Assembly (NCBI GenBank): GCA_005772855.1
Contig: SXIK01000117.1
Span: forward strand, 62,001 to 126,000
Length of the DNA: 64,000 nucleotides
Direction: 5' to 3'
Source: Planctomycetia bacterium
Lineage (GTDB): Bacteria; Planctomycetota; UBA8108; SXIK01
Shown here: one piece after another, positions 26,032-36,800 of the stretch
Layout: the number at the start of each line of letters is the position of its first letter
Numbering within the stretch: the stretch's first letter is position 1
The notes under the pieces: model-generated
Database searches by the model: none
Told to the model about the DNA's origin: nothing
What the model saw: the letters and a program-made list of their open reading frames with translations, nothing else
Position numbers and translations under genes: made by a program

Positions 26032-26475
26032 TTACGAGATCGAGGACGGCCCGCGAGACCAACGCCGCAGCGGTATCAAGTCAGTAATCCGGGCCTTCCT
26101 GAGGGTGCCGTCGAGTTCCAGGATCACCCACACTTCGCGCCCGCCGTAGTCAGCGATCAGGTCGCGGCAGCTTCCACAGGGCGGAAGCACGCGCAATAAC
26201 CGAGTTGCCTCGTGTGGCTTCGGGTGGCGAACGGCCACGCTTGCGGTGATGCGATCCTCGCCCTCGACCATGGCACACCCGATTGCGATCACCTCGGCGC
26301 AAGTGGCAGGCTCGCCCACCACCGCCTGGAGGTGAATTCCAGTGTAAATCTTGCCCGAGCCTCCGCGCACGGCGGCTCCCACGTGGTGTCGGCCTTCCTT
26401 GAACCGAGCGCGAATGGTTGCCTCTGCAGCCCGGAAGACCTCCTGATCCTCCGGGCCAAGCGTCAGTAGATCCAT
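26032..26475 (-). CDS. Cytidine/blasticidin-S deaminase-like zinc deaminase
   Basis: The 147-residue protein is a small cytidine-deaminase-fold enzyme. The zinc ligands and proton-shuttling Glu are in PATCAEVIAIG (Cys-Ala-Glu) and VLPPCGSCRDLI (PCxxC). The spacing and the ATC-AEV form match tetrameric cytidine deaminases and blasticidin-S deaminases; the N-terminal HHVGAAVRGGSGKIYTGIHL is the usual substrate-binding strand. It probably deaminates cytidine or a related nucleoside. GAGGAGAGAAGAGG precedes ATG 26475. The gene lies about 130 bases upstream of the SorC-type regulator on the same strand. Confidence 0.87.
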   Translation of the reverse strand: MDLLTLGPEDQEVFRAAEATIRARFKEGRHHVGAAVRGGSGKIYTGIHLQAVVGEPATCAEVIAIGCAMVEGEDRITASVAVRHPKPHEATRLLRVLPPCGSCRDLIADYGGREVWVILELDGTLRKARITDLIPLRRWSRGPSSIS

Positions 26476-27077
26476 GAAGCCTCTTCTCTCCTCAGTTGGA
26501 CTCTTCGCAGAAGAGCTGATCTGGAGGCGGGAAGTAATCCGCTCCGTCGGTTTCCGGCAGGGGAGGAAGGCCCCGAGTTCGAAAAGAGGCTTCGTGGGGC
26601 CCCGATCCGGTGGACTTCCCCGGTCGCATCCTCCTCGACGGCGATGTTCCGCCGATCCAGATCGAATCGAACAGCGACCCGACCCGCAGGGGAATCTTTA
26701 TCAGCATTTACATGTCCATTCCCGGGCCGGGAGGAGGCGGGCGGGCGGTTACGCTCGAAAGCCTTGGCGTCCCTCGATGGGAAGTATGCGCACATCGTGG
26801 CCGCAATCGAGAGGATGAACTCTTTCATGATCTTTGCTTGGGTGGACGCGAACACATTCTATGAGACTGCAGGCCTGGGAACCCATCGCAAAATCATCCT
26901 CGTGAGTTTGTGAACTGGCGCGGAGTCCTCGATGAAGCGAGTTGGAATGCCCGCCGGTCCTTATCGGAATCGAGGTCTGGCTTGGAGTGGCGTCCTTTGG
27001 CCAGAAGGGGGAAGCCCCTGGTTGCCGATAGAGTTGCAGTTTGCACGAACAGAAGGCAAGAGAGTAATCCTGGCGCC
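26476..27077. other. Region without a confident gene
   Basis: About 600 bases between the deaminase and the histidine kinase start hold no convincing gene. A plus-strand frame at 26538-26864 contains protein-like stretches (VDFPGRILLDGDVPPIQ, IFISIYMSIPGPGG), and the adjacent frame continues with ALASLDGKYAHIVAAIERMN up to 26913, which could be a decayed gene with a frameshift near 26735. I could not identify a family, so it is not called. Confidence 0.35.
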
Positions 27078-30000
27078 ATGGGTTCGAAAATTACACGCCG
27101 TTTGCTTGGATCTCTCTGGACGCGGGTCCCTCTCATTCTGGGGGGGCTCTGCTTTGCGTCTGGCGTTGGACTCACGCTGGCCCTTCGGTCCCTTGCTGAC
27201 GAGTTCTTGGCGAGGCAGCGGGTCGTGGAGGAGTGGATCGAGAGCCGCGATCAGTTCGAGCAAGTCGCCTCCGAGGCAGTCCTCCACGGTGAAGATTTTC
27301 GTGATGCCGCGAGCAACCCGGGGCGACTCGAGCGGCTAGAGGCAAGACTGGACGATGTGGGGAAAAGGCTCGCCAAAATTTTTTCCACTCTGGAGGCTAA
27401 CCTGGAGCGCCTCGGAGGAGAAATCCTGCGGGTCCCGCTGGATGGAGCCGAAAGCGCTGTCCAGGAGGTCCTCGCGTCCGAACGCAAGAACTTGCAAGTG
27501 GCCTCACCGGACGTCATGACCCAGGGACTGGAGCTCGTCTCCGAGCGACACCGGCTCTCCTCGGCAATGATGCGCCAACTTGGAGCGCTGCGGGCTCTCG
27601 CGCGAGAGGTCCAGCGGACTAGAACCGAGGAATACATCCTCTCAGCCAGGAGCCTACTTCGCTGGCAGCTATTTCTGTACGCCCTCCTGGGAGTGTTGGG
27701 GGTCTTGGTTCTTGTCTGCGCACAGCGAATTTCGAGAGAAGCGGCTCGAGCCGCGCAAGAGAACACACGGCGGCTCGCGGCGCGTGAGGAAAGCGAGGCT
27801 CGAATTCGGGCCGTGCTCCAGAATGCCACGAGCACGATCATCGCGATGGATGAGTTGGGGATCATCCAGATGTTCAATACTTCGGCCGAGCGGCTCTTCG
27901 GCCACGCCGCACAGGAAATCCTGGGCAAGAGCCTCGAGTGCTTGATCATCGAGGATCATCGGGGCCAGGTGGAAGCTCTCCTGAAGAGTCGTCTCCAGCT
28001 TCAAGAATGCAGTATCCCCGGAAATGTCGTGGAGGTCGAAGCTCAGCGGAAGGACGGCACGAGAGTGTCCATTGAGCTCAAGGCCAACGACTTCATGGTA
28101 GGTCCAAGCAGATATCTTGCCGTCGGCATCACGGACATTACGGCGAGGAAACAGGCGGAGAACGGAATTGAGACTCACGCGCAACAGAGGGCGATCGTCA
28201 CCGCGTTGGGGCAGATGGCCCTCAGTGGGGCACTCATCGAGGATCTGACGGCGAGAGCTACCGAGCAGATCACGCAGAGCCTGCAGGTCGATCTCGCAGA
28301 GTTCCTGGAGCTATGTGAGGAAAGCAACGCGCTCAAGTATGGAGCCGTATCGGGCCTCCCTGAGGTGAGAGTCATGGGATGTACGCTCGGCGCGGGGCTT
28401 CGTCAATCGCAGGAGGGCTACACCCTCCTCTCCAAGGATCCTGTGGTGCTCGAGGACGTTCGGCTGGAGACCCGTTTCTCGGTGGCGTCCCACCTCCAAG
28501 AGGCGGGAATTCGATCCGGCGTCTCCCTTGTGATTCTTGGCAACAAGGGACCCCTCGGAGTGCTGGGGGCATTCTCGCGATCGTTGCGCAAGTTCACGAA
28601 GGACGAACTGCAATTCCTTCAGGCCATCGCCAACACCCTGGGCTCGGTAATCGAGCGGCGGCGGGTCGAGCAGCAGATGGAGAGGGCCAGAGACCAGGCG
28701 ATCGAGGCTTCGCGGCTCAAGTCCGAGTTTCTTGCCAACATGTCCCATGAGATTCGGACGCCGATGAATGGCATCATTGGAATGGTGGGGCTTCTACTTG
28801 ACGCGCAGCTCAGTGCCGAGCAACGCGAGCAGACAGAGACGGTCCGCAACTCCGCCGACGCCCTTCTTACGATCATCAACGACATCCTGGACTTTTCCAA
28901 GATTGAGGCTGGCAGGCTCACCATTGAGCCGATTTCGTTCGACCTGCGCCTTGCCGTGGAGGATACGGCCGAGCTTCTGGCTCACAAGGCCAACGAAAAA
29001 TCGCTCGAGCTCATGGTCCGGTATGGCCCTGGTGTGCCAAGGTCTCTGATTGGAGATCCTGGCCGAATCCGTCAGGTGCTCACCAACCTGGTGGGCAACG
29101 CGCTCAAGTTCACCGAGAAAGGCCATGTCTTCATCGACGTGCAGCTGGCCAGCCAAGCCGAGGACAAGGCCTCCATCAAGATTGCGGTCGAGGATACAGG
29201 AGCTGGCATCCCTGCAGAGAAACTTGGAATGCTCTTCCAGAAGTTCATGCAAGCCGACGCCTCCACCACGCGCAAGTACGGCGGGACGGGCCTTGGGCTT
29301 GCCATCTCGAAGCAGCTCGTCGAACTGATGGGCGGCAAGATCACCGTCCAAAGCACCGAGGGCAAGGGCTCCACGTTTTGCTTCGAGCTGCCGCTACGAA
29401 TCGACGTCAGTGTCAAGGGTCAGGGGCCACCGCCCATCGCTGACATCTCCGGTGTTCGGGCCCTCATCGTCGATGATGAGGAGCTGAATCGTAGAATTTT
29501 GAAGGAGCAACTCGACGTGCTCGGGATCCGCACGACTGTCTGCGCGACCCCACTTCAGGCACTCGAGGAGCTGCGCGCCGCCTTCTTGGCGGGCGACCCC
29601 ATTCCCATTGCCATCCTCGACTACATGATGCCGGAGATGGACGGGGAGGCCCTGGGTCGCGAGATCAAGGCAGACCCGCGGATCGCTCGAACATCGCTCG
29701 TGATGCTCACCTCGGCTGGATTGCGCGGAGATGGTAGCCGCATGATCGCGGCAGGCTTCGCGGCCTATCTGGTCAAGCCCATCCGACAAGCGCAGCTTCA
29801 CGAGGTGCTTTCCATCGTCTGGGGCTCCGCGACGAAGGGAACCACGACCAAGCTGATCACGTCTCACTCGCTGGCAGAAGCCAAGGCGCAACGCGCCGCC
29901 CTTCTGGAGAAGGGCGGCGTCAAGGCTCGCGTGCTGGTCGCCGAAGACAATGTCGTGAACCAGAAAGTCGCTGTCAAAATGCTGGAGAGGATCGGCTGTC

Positions 30001-30470
30001 GCGTGGACGTTGCCGCGAACGGCAGAGAGGCCGTGCAAATGGTTCAGATGCTGCCGTACGACGTTGTCTTCATGGACTGCATGATGCCGGAGCTGGACGG
30101 CTACGAGGCAACGAAGGAGATCTGGAGGCTTCCTTCGCCAATGGGCGCCGTCCCCATTATTGCCATGACGGCAAATGCCATGCTGGGCGAACGCGAGAAG
30201 TGCCTCGCGGCCGACATGGACGACTACCTCTCAAAGCCCGTCAAGGCAGGCCTGCTCTCGAGCATGGTCACAAAATGGGCAAACGGGGGGGGTGAAGGTG
30301 ACGGATGTAACGGTTGGGGAAGGGCCGTCTGCCCACGCGTTGCCCACCCAGAAAACTCAGGAGCCCGCGGCGGAGTAACAGGCTGCCAGGGATCCCGGGA
30401 AGTTCCTGGGCAGGCCCGGCGCGCGAAGCTTACGACTCGTGGGTCGACTGGACGATCCGTTTCCACTTGA
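27078..30470 (+). CDS. Membrane hybrid sensor histidine kinase with two receiver domains
   Basis: The frame is open from 26910, but ATG 27078 ([20 protein letters not shown]) gives the first membrane helix. Order: TM1 near residues 10-40; a periplasmic coiled region; TM2 near 197-217; PAS (about 240-360, [20 protein letters not shown]); GAF (about 370-530); HisKA with [20 protein letters not shown]; HATPase with [10 protein letters not shown] and [21 protein letters not shown]1 ([19 protein letters not shown]); REC2 ([20 protein letters not shown]). No HPt domain is present, so the phosphoryl group must go to a separate carrier. At 30285-30292 an eight-G run precedes an odd Gly/Arg-rich tail; with seven Gs the frame ends at 30378 as ...[11 protein letters not shown]. 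Confidence 0.92.
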   Translation: MGSKITRRLLGSLWTRVPLILGGLCFASGVGLTLALRSLADEFLARQRVVEEWIESRDQFEQVASEAVLHGEDFRDAASNPGRLERLEARLDDVGKRLAKIFSTLEANLERLGGEILRVPLDGAESAVQEVLASERKNLQVASPDVMTQGLELVSERHRLSSAMMRQLGALRALAREVQRTRTEEYILSARSLLRWQLFLYALLGVLGVLVLVCAQRISREAARAAQENTRRLAAREESEARIRAVLQNATSTIIAMDELGIIQMFNTSAERLFGHAAQEILGKSLECLIIEDHRGQVEALLKSRLQLQECSIPGNVVEVEAQRKDGTRVSIELKANDFMVGPSRYLAVGITDITARKQAENGIETHAQQRAIVTALGQMALSGALIEDLTARATEQITQSLQVDLAEFLELCEESNALKYGAVSGLPEVRVMGCTLGAGLRQSQEGYTLLSKDPVVLEDVRLETRFSVASHLQEAGIRSGVSLVILGNKGPLGVLGAFSRSLRKFTKDELQFLQAIANTLGSVIERRRVEQQMERARDQAIEASRLKSEFLANMSHEIRTPMNGIIGMVGLLLDAQLSAEQREQTETVRNSADALLTIINDILDFSKIEAGRLTIEPISFDLRLAVEDTAELLAHKANEKSLELMVRYGPGVPRSLIGDPGRIRQVLTNLVGNALKFTEKGHVFIDVQLASQAEDKASIKIAVEDTGAGIPAEKLGMLFQKFMQADASTTRKYGGTGLGLAISKQLVELMGGKITVQSTEGKGSTFCFELPLRIDVSVKGQGPPPIADISGVRALIVDDEELNRRILKEQLDVLGIRTTVCATPLQALEELRAAFLAGDPIPIAILDYMMPEMDGEALGREIKADPRIARTSLVMLTSAGLRGDGSRMIAAGFAAYLVKPIRQAQLHEVLSIVWGSATKGTTTKLITSHSLAEAKAQRAALLEKGGVKARVLVAEDNVVNQKVAVKMLERIGCRVDVAANGREAVQMVQMLPYDVVFMDCMMPELDGYEATKEIWRLPSPMGAVPIIAMTANAMLGEREKCLAADMDDYLSKPVKAGLLSSMVTKWANGGGEGDGCNGWGRAVCPRVAHPENSGARGGVTGCQGSREVPGQARRAKLTTRGSTGRSVST

Positions 30471-31488
30471 CCTTGAAGCTGGGCCGGTCAAAGACTTCGG
30501 GGTTCACAACTCCGCGAGGTCGGCGGCCCTGGAAGATGTCGAGCATGCCCTGGCAGGCGGCGTGCCCGATTTCAAGGAACAGCTCGTGGGTCCACGCGAT
30601 CGAGTGGGGCGCGAGCAGCACGTTATCCAGATCCGCCCAGCGCGTCGCCGCGGTGAGCGGCTCGCCAACAAAGCAGTCGATCGCGGCTCCGGCGATCCGA
30701 CGTTGCCTCAAGGCTGTGAAGAGGTCGTCCTCATTCACGATGCCACCGCGGGCCGTGTTGAGCAGGTAAGCCGTTGGCTTCATGAGCGACAGCTCGCGCG
30801 TTGAGATCAGCTCGCGCGTTTGATCATTGAGCGGGCAGTGCAGCGAGACGAAGTCCGACTTCTCCAGGAGCTCATCGAGTGACACCGCTTGAACTCCCGA
30901 ATCGGCGAGAACAGATGCTGCGACGAAAGGGTCGAAGACCAGCGGTGTATTCATGCCGAATCCAGTGAGCAGCTTGACCACCGATTGACCGATGCCGCCG
31001 AAGCCGATGATTCCAAGCGTTCGCCTGCGCAGCTCACACCCCATGAAGCTGTTGCGTTCGTTCCAGTTCCCGGTTCTTACCAGTTGGTCCTTGATGCGCA
31101 CGTGGTGCGTTAGCGCGAGCATCCAGCCGACAGTCGCTTCCGCGACGGAATAATCAACTGCGCCTTTCGTAATGAGCAAGACGACGTCAGCCGCAGTGCA
31201 GGCGCCGACATCGACGGTATCGTAGCCGACCCCGAATCGACCGATAGCCAGCAGGTCGGTGCTGGCGGACAAACTGCGAGCGGTCACCCGTGGTGTCAGA
31301 ACAATGACGCTGTGGAGGCCGGCAAGCTGATCCGGCGAGATTTCAGGCCTGTGGGTGGCAAAGTGGCTCACATCGATGCTGTTGGCGGATTTCAGCAGGT
31401 CGAGGCCAATATCCCCATACTTCACTTGGCCATCGTCGTCGTAGAAATCATTCGTCAAGGCTACTCGAAAGCGAAGCTTCTTGGTCAT
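30430..31488 (-). CDS. D-isomer-specific 2-hydroxyacid dehydrogenase
   Basis: ATG 31488 is preferred because AAGGAAGGG lies upstream; the frame stays open to 31539. The 352-residue protein shows the D-2-hydroxyacid dehydrogenase pattern: [31 protein letters not shown] (NAD-binding GxGxxG), the catalytic Arg in [15 protein letters not shown], Glu in CFVGEPL, and His in APHSIAW. It oxidises or reduces a 2-hydroxy/2-keto acid such as 3-phosphoglycerate, glycerate or a sugar acid; the substrate is not clear. It converges with the histidine kinase gene, and its stop lies about 50 bases past that gene's alternative end. Confidence 0.88.
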   Translation of the reverse strand: MTKKLRFRVALTNDFYDDDGQVKYGDIGLDLLKSANSIDVSHFATHRPEISPDQLAGLHSVIVLTPRVTARSLSASTDLLAIGRFGVGYDTVDVGACTAADVVLLITKGAVDYSVAEATVGWMLALTHHVRIKDQLVRTGNWNERNSFMGCELRRRTLGIIGFGGIGQSVVKLLTGFGMNTPLVFDPFVAASVLADSGVQAVSLDELLEKSDFVSLHCPLNDQTRELISTRELSLMKPTAYLLNTARGGIVNEDDLFTALRQRRIAGAAIDCFVGEPLTAATRWADLDNVLLAPHSIAWTHELFLEIGHAACQGMLDIFQGRRPRGVVNPEVFDRPSFKVKWKRIVQSTHES

Positions 31489-32163
31489 CTCCAGGGGATC
31501 CCTTCCTTGGTGGTACTGGGGGCTTCGAGCGTAATGCAAAGGCGCAAGATGGAAGTATCCGCAGCGCGAGCTACCGAGTCACATTCTCGATGGCGGCCGT
31601 CTTCGCGCTGCTGGTCCCCAGCTCTTGACTTACACGCTTACATCGATGCCTGAATCTCACGTCATTTACAATGCTGCGGTTTTTAGGACACTTTGGAAAA
31701 AGATTCAACTCTCTTGTTACTGTACTCTTCGCGGGGGAGGAAGACCTCCCCCGCGTATCGGCGCTCGATAAGCGCCGGGCGCCTCCGGCGCCGATAGCGG
31801 GTGAGCCCTGGTCACGATGTCCCAATCATGGCCGCGCGGAGTAGAAAGTTGCCAGTGGGCTGTTGACCGTTCCGCGTCGGCTTCTTTTTCTCCAGTCAGG
31901 CACATCATTTTCACCTTGACTTCGGAGTTCCTCTCAAGGAGATTGCCCCTCCTCTGGCAGACCGAGCTTGAATCATTCCGGGAAAGGCAAAGATTCGAGC
32001 CTTCTCCTCAAGTTTGAGGCTCTGTCGGCCTGAAGTGGCCTTCAACATTTTGTCAAATGCTCTTTAGTTGGGTCCAGAAGTACCGCGGTCTCCGTGCCCT
32101 CGGTCACGTCGTGGCTCGCAGTTACAAGGCCAGACTACCCCAGGCATAGCGAAGAAAGCCATC
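31489..32163. other. Intergenic region with a dispersed repeat
   Basis: The 675 bases between the dehydrogenase and the D-aminoacylase gene contain no gene that I can support. Copy A of the dispersed repeat occupies 31722-31833. The plus strand also has two TTGACT sequences (about 31625 and 31917) that could belong to promoters for the downstream gene, but their -10 partners are weak. Confidence 0.5.
31722..31833 (+). repeat. Dispersed hairpin-rich repeat, copy A
   Basis: Starting GTACTCTTCGCGGGGGAGG and ending GTCCCAATCATGGCC, it folds as three consecutive stems: CGCGGGGGAGG with CCTCCCCCGCG around an AAGA loop, CGGCGC with GCGCCG, and GGCGCC with GGCGCC. The homologous copy B is at 20458-20550 in the opposite orientation and lacks the middle stem. 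No reading frame is apparent in it. Confidence 0.75.
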
Positions 32164-33708
32164 ATGTCACTTTTACTTGCCAACGGAACTGTTGTAGACG
32201 GAACCGGAGCATCTGGCCGAAAGGCCGACGTGCTCCTGGATGGCGGTGTGATCAAGGCAATTGGCAATATTCCCAGGAATGAACAGTCCACCGTGTTGGA
32301 TTGCTCCGGCCGAGTAGTGTCGCCTGGATTTGTGGATGTTCATAGCCACTCCGATATCGAAACACTGGAGCACCGCCCCGAGAAAATTCAGCAAGGCATC
32401 ACAACAGAGATAGTGGGAAACTGCGGATTTTCTGTTTTTCCAACTCTAGACACGAATATCTCCTCCGGTGTATACAAGCTGCTTTTCGGAAGAAATGCGT
32501 GTTGCTGGCATCATGCTGGCGAGTATTTCCAGTCTCTCGAATCCAAGGGTAGCTATACCAACACTGCGGCTCTCACTGGGCACAGCACCCTCAGGGCGTC
32601 GGTGATGGGCCTTCAGCGCGATCATGCTGACGCCTCCCAGATGACACAACTGGAAAGGTCCCTCGATATTTCGCTCGAGAAGGGTTCCATTGGATTCTCC
32701 ACGGGACTGAATGAAACGCCTGGAAGCTACGGCAGCTTCGAGGAGCTTGTGGCGCTGTGTCGAATGGTCAAGAAGCACGACGCGTTTTACACGAGCCATC
32801 TCCGCGACTACAAGTTTCGCATTCTCGAGGCTGTAGACGAGGCCTTGGCCCTTGGGAGAGCCACGGGGGTTCCTGTGCAGCTCTCGCATCTGCAGACCGT
32901 GGGGAGCAAGAATTGGGACAAGATGGACAGCGTGCTTGAACTGGTGGACAAGGCTGAGCGAGAGGGGGTATCGGTTGGGATAGATGCGTATCCCTACCTG
33001 GCTGGTTCTTGCAATGTTACTCAGTTGCTGCCCGACTGGGCACTGGAAGGCGGCTCAAAGGAGCTGCTGAAACGACTCTCCGAGGAGGGCACACGCAAGC
33101 AAATTTCCCTGGAGACCGAGGCCCAGATGGCGAATACCTGGAGCGACATTTTCGTGGCTAATGTCGATTCGAGGAAAAACCGGGACATTATTGGAAAATC
33201 CATCCAGGATATCGCCGTGGCTCGGCAGGTTGAACCCATTGATGCAGTCTTGACGCTGCTGTCTGAAGAACAGGGCATTTTGATGATCGTTTCTTTCAAC
33301 CAGAGTGAGCCCAATTTACGAAAAGTGTTAACACACCGACTGACTTCCATCATCACCGACGGGCTCTACACTGAGGGTAAGCCACATCCAAGGACGTTCG
33401 GAGCCTTTCCGAAATTCCTGGGGGAGTATGTGCGTGAGAAGAAATGGATGTCATTGGAGGCAGCCATACACAAGACCTGTGGCTTGCCGGCAGGACGTTT
33501 CAAGCTTGGCAAGCGGGGAACGCTGGTGGTCGGCAACTGGGCCGATGTGACAATTTTCGATCCTGACAAGATTGGTACGGCGAGTGACTATGTGAATCCC
33601 CAGCAGCCGCCGCTTGGAATTGACTATGTCTTGGTGAACGGAGAAATCACAGTGGATCATGGGCGGTTGGTGGGTGAGCCATCCGGTGTTGCCATTCGAC
33701 ACGCCTGA
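32164..33708 (+). CDS. N-acyl-D-amino-acid deacylase (D-aminoacylase) family amidohydrolase
   Basis: The frame is open upstream but ATG 32164 fits the family; the product is 514 residues. Blocks: SLLLANGTVVDGTGASGRKA and VVSPGFVDVHSHSD (the zinc HxH pair), ITTEIVGNCGFSVFP, FYTSHLRDYKFRILEA, VQLSHLQTVGSKNWDKM and, near the end, SIITDGLYTEGKPHPRTFGA (the catalytic Asp region with HPR). It removes N-acyl groups from D-amino acids, or acts on a related amide such as a dihydropyrimidine. By eye this gene is less GC-rich than its neighbours (for example line 33181-33240 has 31 G+C in 60), a possible sign of acquisition. A strong hairpin (33742-33763) follows it. Confidence 0.85.
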   Translation: MSLLLANGTVVDGTGASGRKADVLLDGGVIKAIGNIPRNEQSTVLDCSGRVVSPGFVDVHSHSDIETLEHRPEKIQQGITTEIVGNCGFSVFPTLDTNISSGVYKLLFGRNACCWHHAGEYFQSLESKGSYTNTAALTGHSTLRASVMGLQRDHADASQMTQLERSLDISLEKGSIGFSTGLNETPGSYGSFEELVALCRMVKKHDAFYTSHLRDYKFRILEAVDEALALGRATGVPVQLSHLQTVGSKNWDKMDSVLELVDKAEREGVSVGIDAYPYLAGSCNVTQLLPDWALEGGSKELLKRLSEEGTRKQISLETEAQMANTWSDIFVANVDSRKNRDIIGKSIQDIAVARQVEPIDAVLTLLSEEQGILMIVSFNQSEPNLRKVLTHRLTSIITDGLYTEGKPHPRTFGAFPKFLGEYVREKKWMSLEAAIHKTCGLPAGRFKLGKRGTLVVGNWADVTIFDPDKIGTASDYVNPQQPPLGIDYVLVNGEITVDHGRLVGEPSGVAIRHA

Positions 33709-33741
33709 AGTATTGCGGGGTGAGCTGGCGGGAAATTGGGA

Positions 33742-33763
33742 ACCGCCCACCTGGGTGGGCGGT
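33742..33763 (+). terminator. Hairpin after D-aminoacylase gene
   Basis: ACCGCCCAC (33742-33750) and GTGGGCGGT (33755-33763) are perfect complements with a 4-base loop, 34 bases after the stop codon. No T-tract follows, so it may be a weak or factor-dependent terminator. Confidence 0.55.
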
Positions 33764-33884
33764 CCTCGACGCGAGAAGGTAGCTCAAGGTGGGCGTGGCT
33801 CTGGATTTTTCCCCTCAAACAAAGCGTCCCCCCCGAGCAATTTTCAGCACTCCTTGGCAGTGCAAAGTATTTACAATAGCCGTC

Positions 33885-36800
33885 ATGAGTTGTCTTGAGT
33901 CAATACGCATTCTTTGTACCCTCGCGGCCTCTTATGCAGGGCTCTCCGATTCCACAAGGGTCGACTTCAACCGCCAAGTTCGTCCCATCCTCTCCGACAA
34001 GTGTTATCGCTGTCATGGACCTGACGAGGGCGAGCGAAAAGCGAAGCTCCGGCTGGACAGGAAGGACGGCCTCTTCGCGTCACGTTCTGGAGCCGCTGTC
34101 GTGCCTGGCAAGAGCGCTGAGAGCAGTGTCTACGCTCGTATCACCGCGTCGAGCCCGGAAGACCTCATGCCTCCCCCGGATAGTGGCAAGAGCCTTTCGG
34201 CCGGCGAGATCGACCTGATCCGGCGATGGATTGATCAAGGTGCGGAGTGGAGCGGGCACTGGGCTTTCATCCCGCCGAGACGGCCTCCAGTTCCTGAGAT
34301 ACCGGAGACAGAGGTCTTCAAGGGTGAGGTCGAGCCTCCCTTCAATTCCATCGACCGCTTTTTACGCGCAAGGCTCAGATCGGTTGGGGTCAGGCCCTCC
34401 CCGGTGGCCGATCCTGTGACAATCATCCGACGGGTGACCCTGGACCTCACGGGCCTCCCGCCAACTCCGGCCGAGGTCGATGCGTTCGTTGCTGCTCCGT
34501 CGCTGAGGGCGTACGAAGCCGTCGTTGACAGGCTGCTTGGCTCGTCTCGATACGGTGAGCACATGGCGCGCTACTGGCTTGATGCTGTGCGCTATGGGGA
34601 CTCTCACGGTCTCCACTTCGATAACGAGCGCTCGCTCTGGCCCTACCGGGACTGGGTAATTCGGGCCTTCAACGAGAACAAGCCCTTCGACGCGTTCACG
34701 GTGGAGCAGCTTGCTGGAGACCTGCTGCCAGATGCCACGCTCGAGCAAAAAGTCGCCACCGGCTTCAATCGTTGCAACGTCTCCACGAGCGAGGGTGGAT
34801 CCATTGAGGCAGAGGTGCTCATGCGGTACGCGGTCGACCGCGTCGAGGCCGTCGGCACCGTATGGATGGGGCTCACGGTCGGCTGCGCTGTCTGCCACGA
34901 TCACAAGTTTGACCCGATTTCGCAGAAGGAGTTCTATCAGCTTTACGCTTTTTTCAATAGCTTTGAAGAAGGCGCAATGGACATGAATATCGCTTTGCCG
35001 CCTCCTTTCGTGAGAATAGTCACGAAGGAGCAGGGAGCGACGATTGCAAAGTTCAGGCAGGAAGTTCAAGTGCTGCGTCAGCAACTCGACGCTCCGATTC
35101 CCGAGGTCGATGCAGCCGAGTCAAAGTGGTTTGCGTCTCTTGCGGATAGTCTGAAGCGGGCCTGGCAGGCCATTGAACTGGCGAAGGCGGAGTCCACAGG
35201 CGGTGCGAAGCTGCGGAGGCTTGACGACGACTCCGTGCTGGTCGAGGGGCCAAGTCCGGAGAGGGCTGTCTACGAGCTGATGTACTCCGCGCCCAGGGAT
35301 CCGATTACGGCAATCCGCCTCGAGGTTCTTCGGCACGATTCGCTTCCGCTGGGTGGCACCGGACGAGCAGACAAGGCAAACTTTGTCCTGAGCGAGGTCG
35401 AGGCCAGTACGGTCCATCCCCCCGCAGTTAGCGGTGCGCAACGCCCGGGGCAAGCTATCACGTTCAGTTCGGCGCAGGCCGACTACTCGCAGCGCGGGTT
35501 CGAAGTCGTCAGGGCCATTGATGGCAAGAACGACACGGGGTGGGCGGTTGATGGGTTCACTCGTAGAGAGGACTGCGCCGCAGTGTTCTTTCTTGCCTCG
35601 CCCGTTGTGGTCGAGGAAGGCGCGCTCCTGCGGATCCGACTCCTGCAGGAGAGCGGAGGGCACCAGACCATCGGGCGGTTCAGGGTCTCCGTCTCGAGCC
35701 ATCCCTTGTTCGGTCCGGTCGTGCTCGAGCCCTGGAGCGTTGTCGGACCCATTCCTGCTGAAAATGAGCTGGATGCCTTTGAGAAGGATTTCGGTCCCGA
35801 AGCAAAGCTCGACCTGGGAGCCACATTCGCTGACGGCAGGCTCAAGTGGCAGGAGAAGCCAGATTTTGAAGACGGCAAGGTTCACGACTTCCCCTCCGAG
35901 ATTGGTGCCGTCTATCTTCACCGCGTGGCTCGCTCGCCAGCCCCGCGAAAATTCCCAATTTCGCTCGGAAGCAATGACGGTCTCAAGGTGTGGAGTAACG
36001 GGAAGCTCGTTCATGAGAACAACGTGCGGCGGGCTGCCGGAGCTGATCAGGACGCTGTCACGCTTGACCTCGAGCCTGGTGAGAACCATCTGCTTTTCAA
36101 GGTCGCGAATTTTGCTGGCGCCTGCGGCTTTTACTTCAAGCGCAAGGACACGGAATCACGCAACGAGATTCTTGACCTGGAGCCCATTCTGTCGGTCGCG
36201 CCCGAGAGCCGGAGCGAGGCAGACAGAAAGCGGCTCCGCGAATACTACCGTGCCAACTATTCTCCCGAGTTGCAGCGCCTCCAGGCGAGGGCCGTCGAGC
36301 TGGACAAAAAAGCAGCGGCCATCGAGGCGCAGGCGCCCGGAACGATGGTCACGACGGAGATGACCAACCGGCGAGATGCATTTGTGCTCATCCGGGGTGA
36401 GTACACGCAAAGGGGCGAGAAAGTCTCTCCAGGAGTGCCGGCAGTTTTCTCTCCACTCGGCAAGGGAGAGCCAAGAAATCGCCTCGGCCTCGCCCGTTGG
36501 CTCGTGGGGCGAGACCATCCGCTGACAGCGAGGGTTACGGTGAATCGGTTCTGGCAGCAGTACTTTGGGGCCGGAATCGTCAAGACTTCCGTTGACTTTG
36601 GCTCTCAGGGAGAGTGGCCAGTGCACCCAGATCTGCTCGACTGGCTTGCGGTCGAATTCATCGAGAGCGGCTGGGACGTGAAGCGCTTTCAGAAACTGCT
36701 TGTCATGTCCGCCGCCTATCGGCAATCGGCCAGGGTCACGGCGGAGTTGATCGAGAAAGACCCGGAGAACAGGCTCCTTGGCCGTGGCGCACGTTTTCGC

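Noticed and set aside
26538-26913. Possible broken gene with protein-like stretches in two frames
   Set aside because: No family was recognised and there is no start with a clear ribosome-binding site; kept only as a note.
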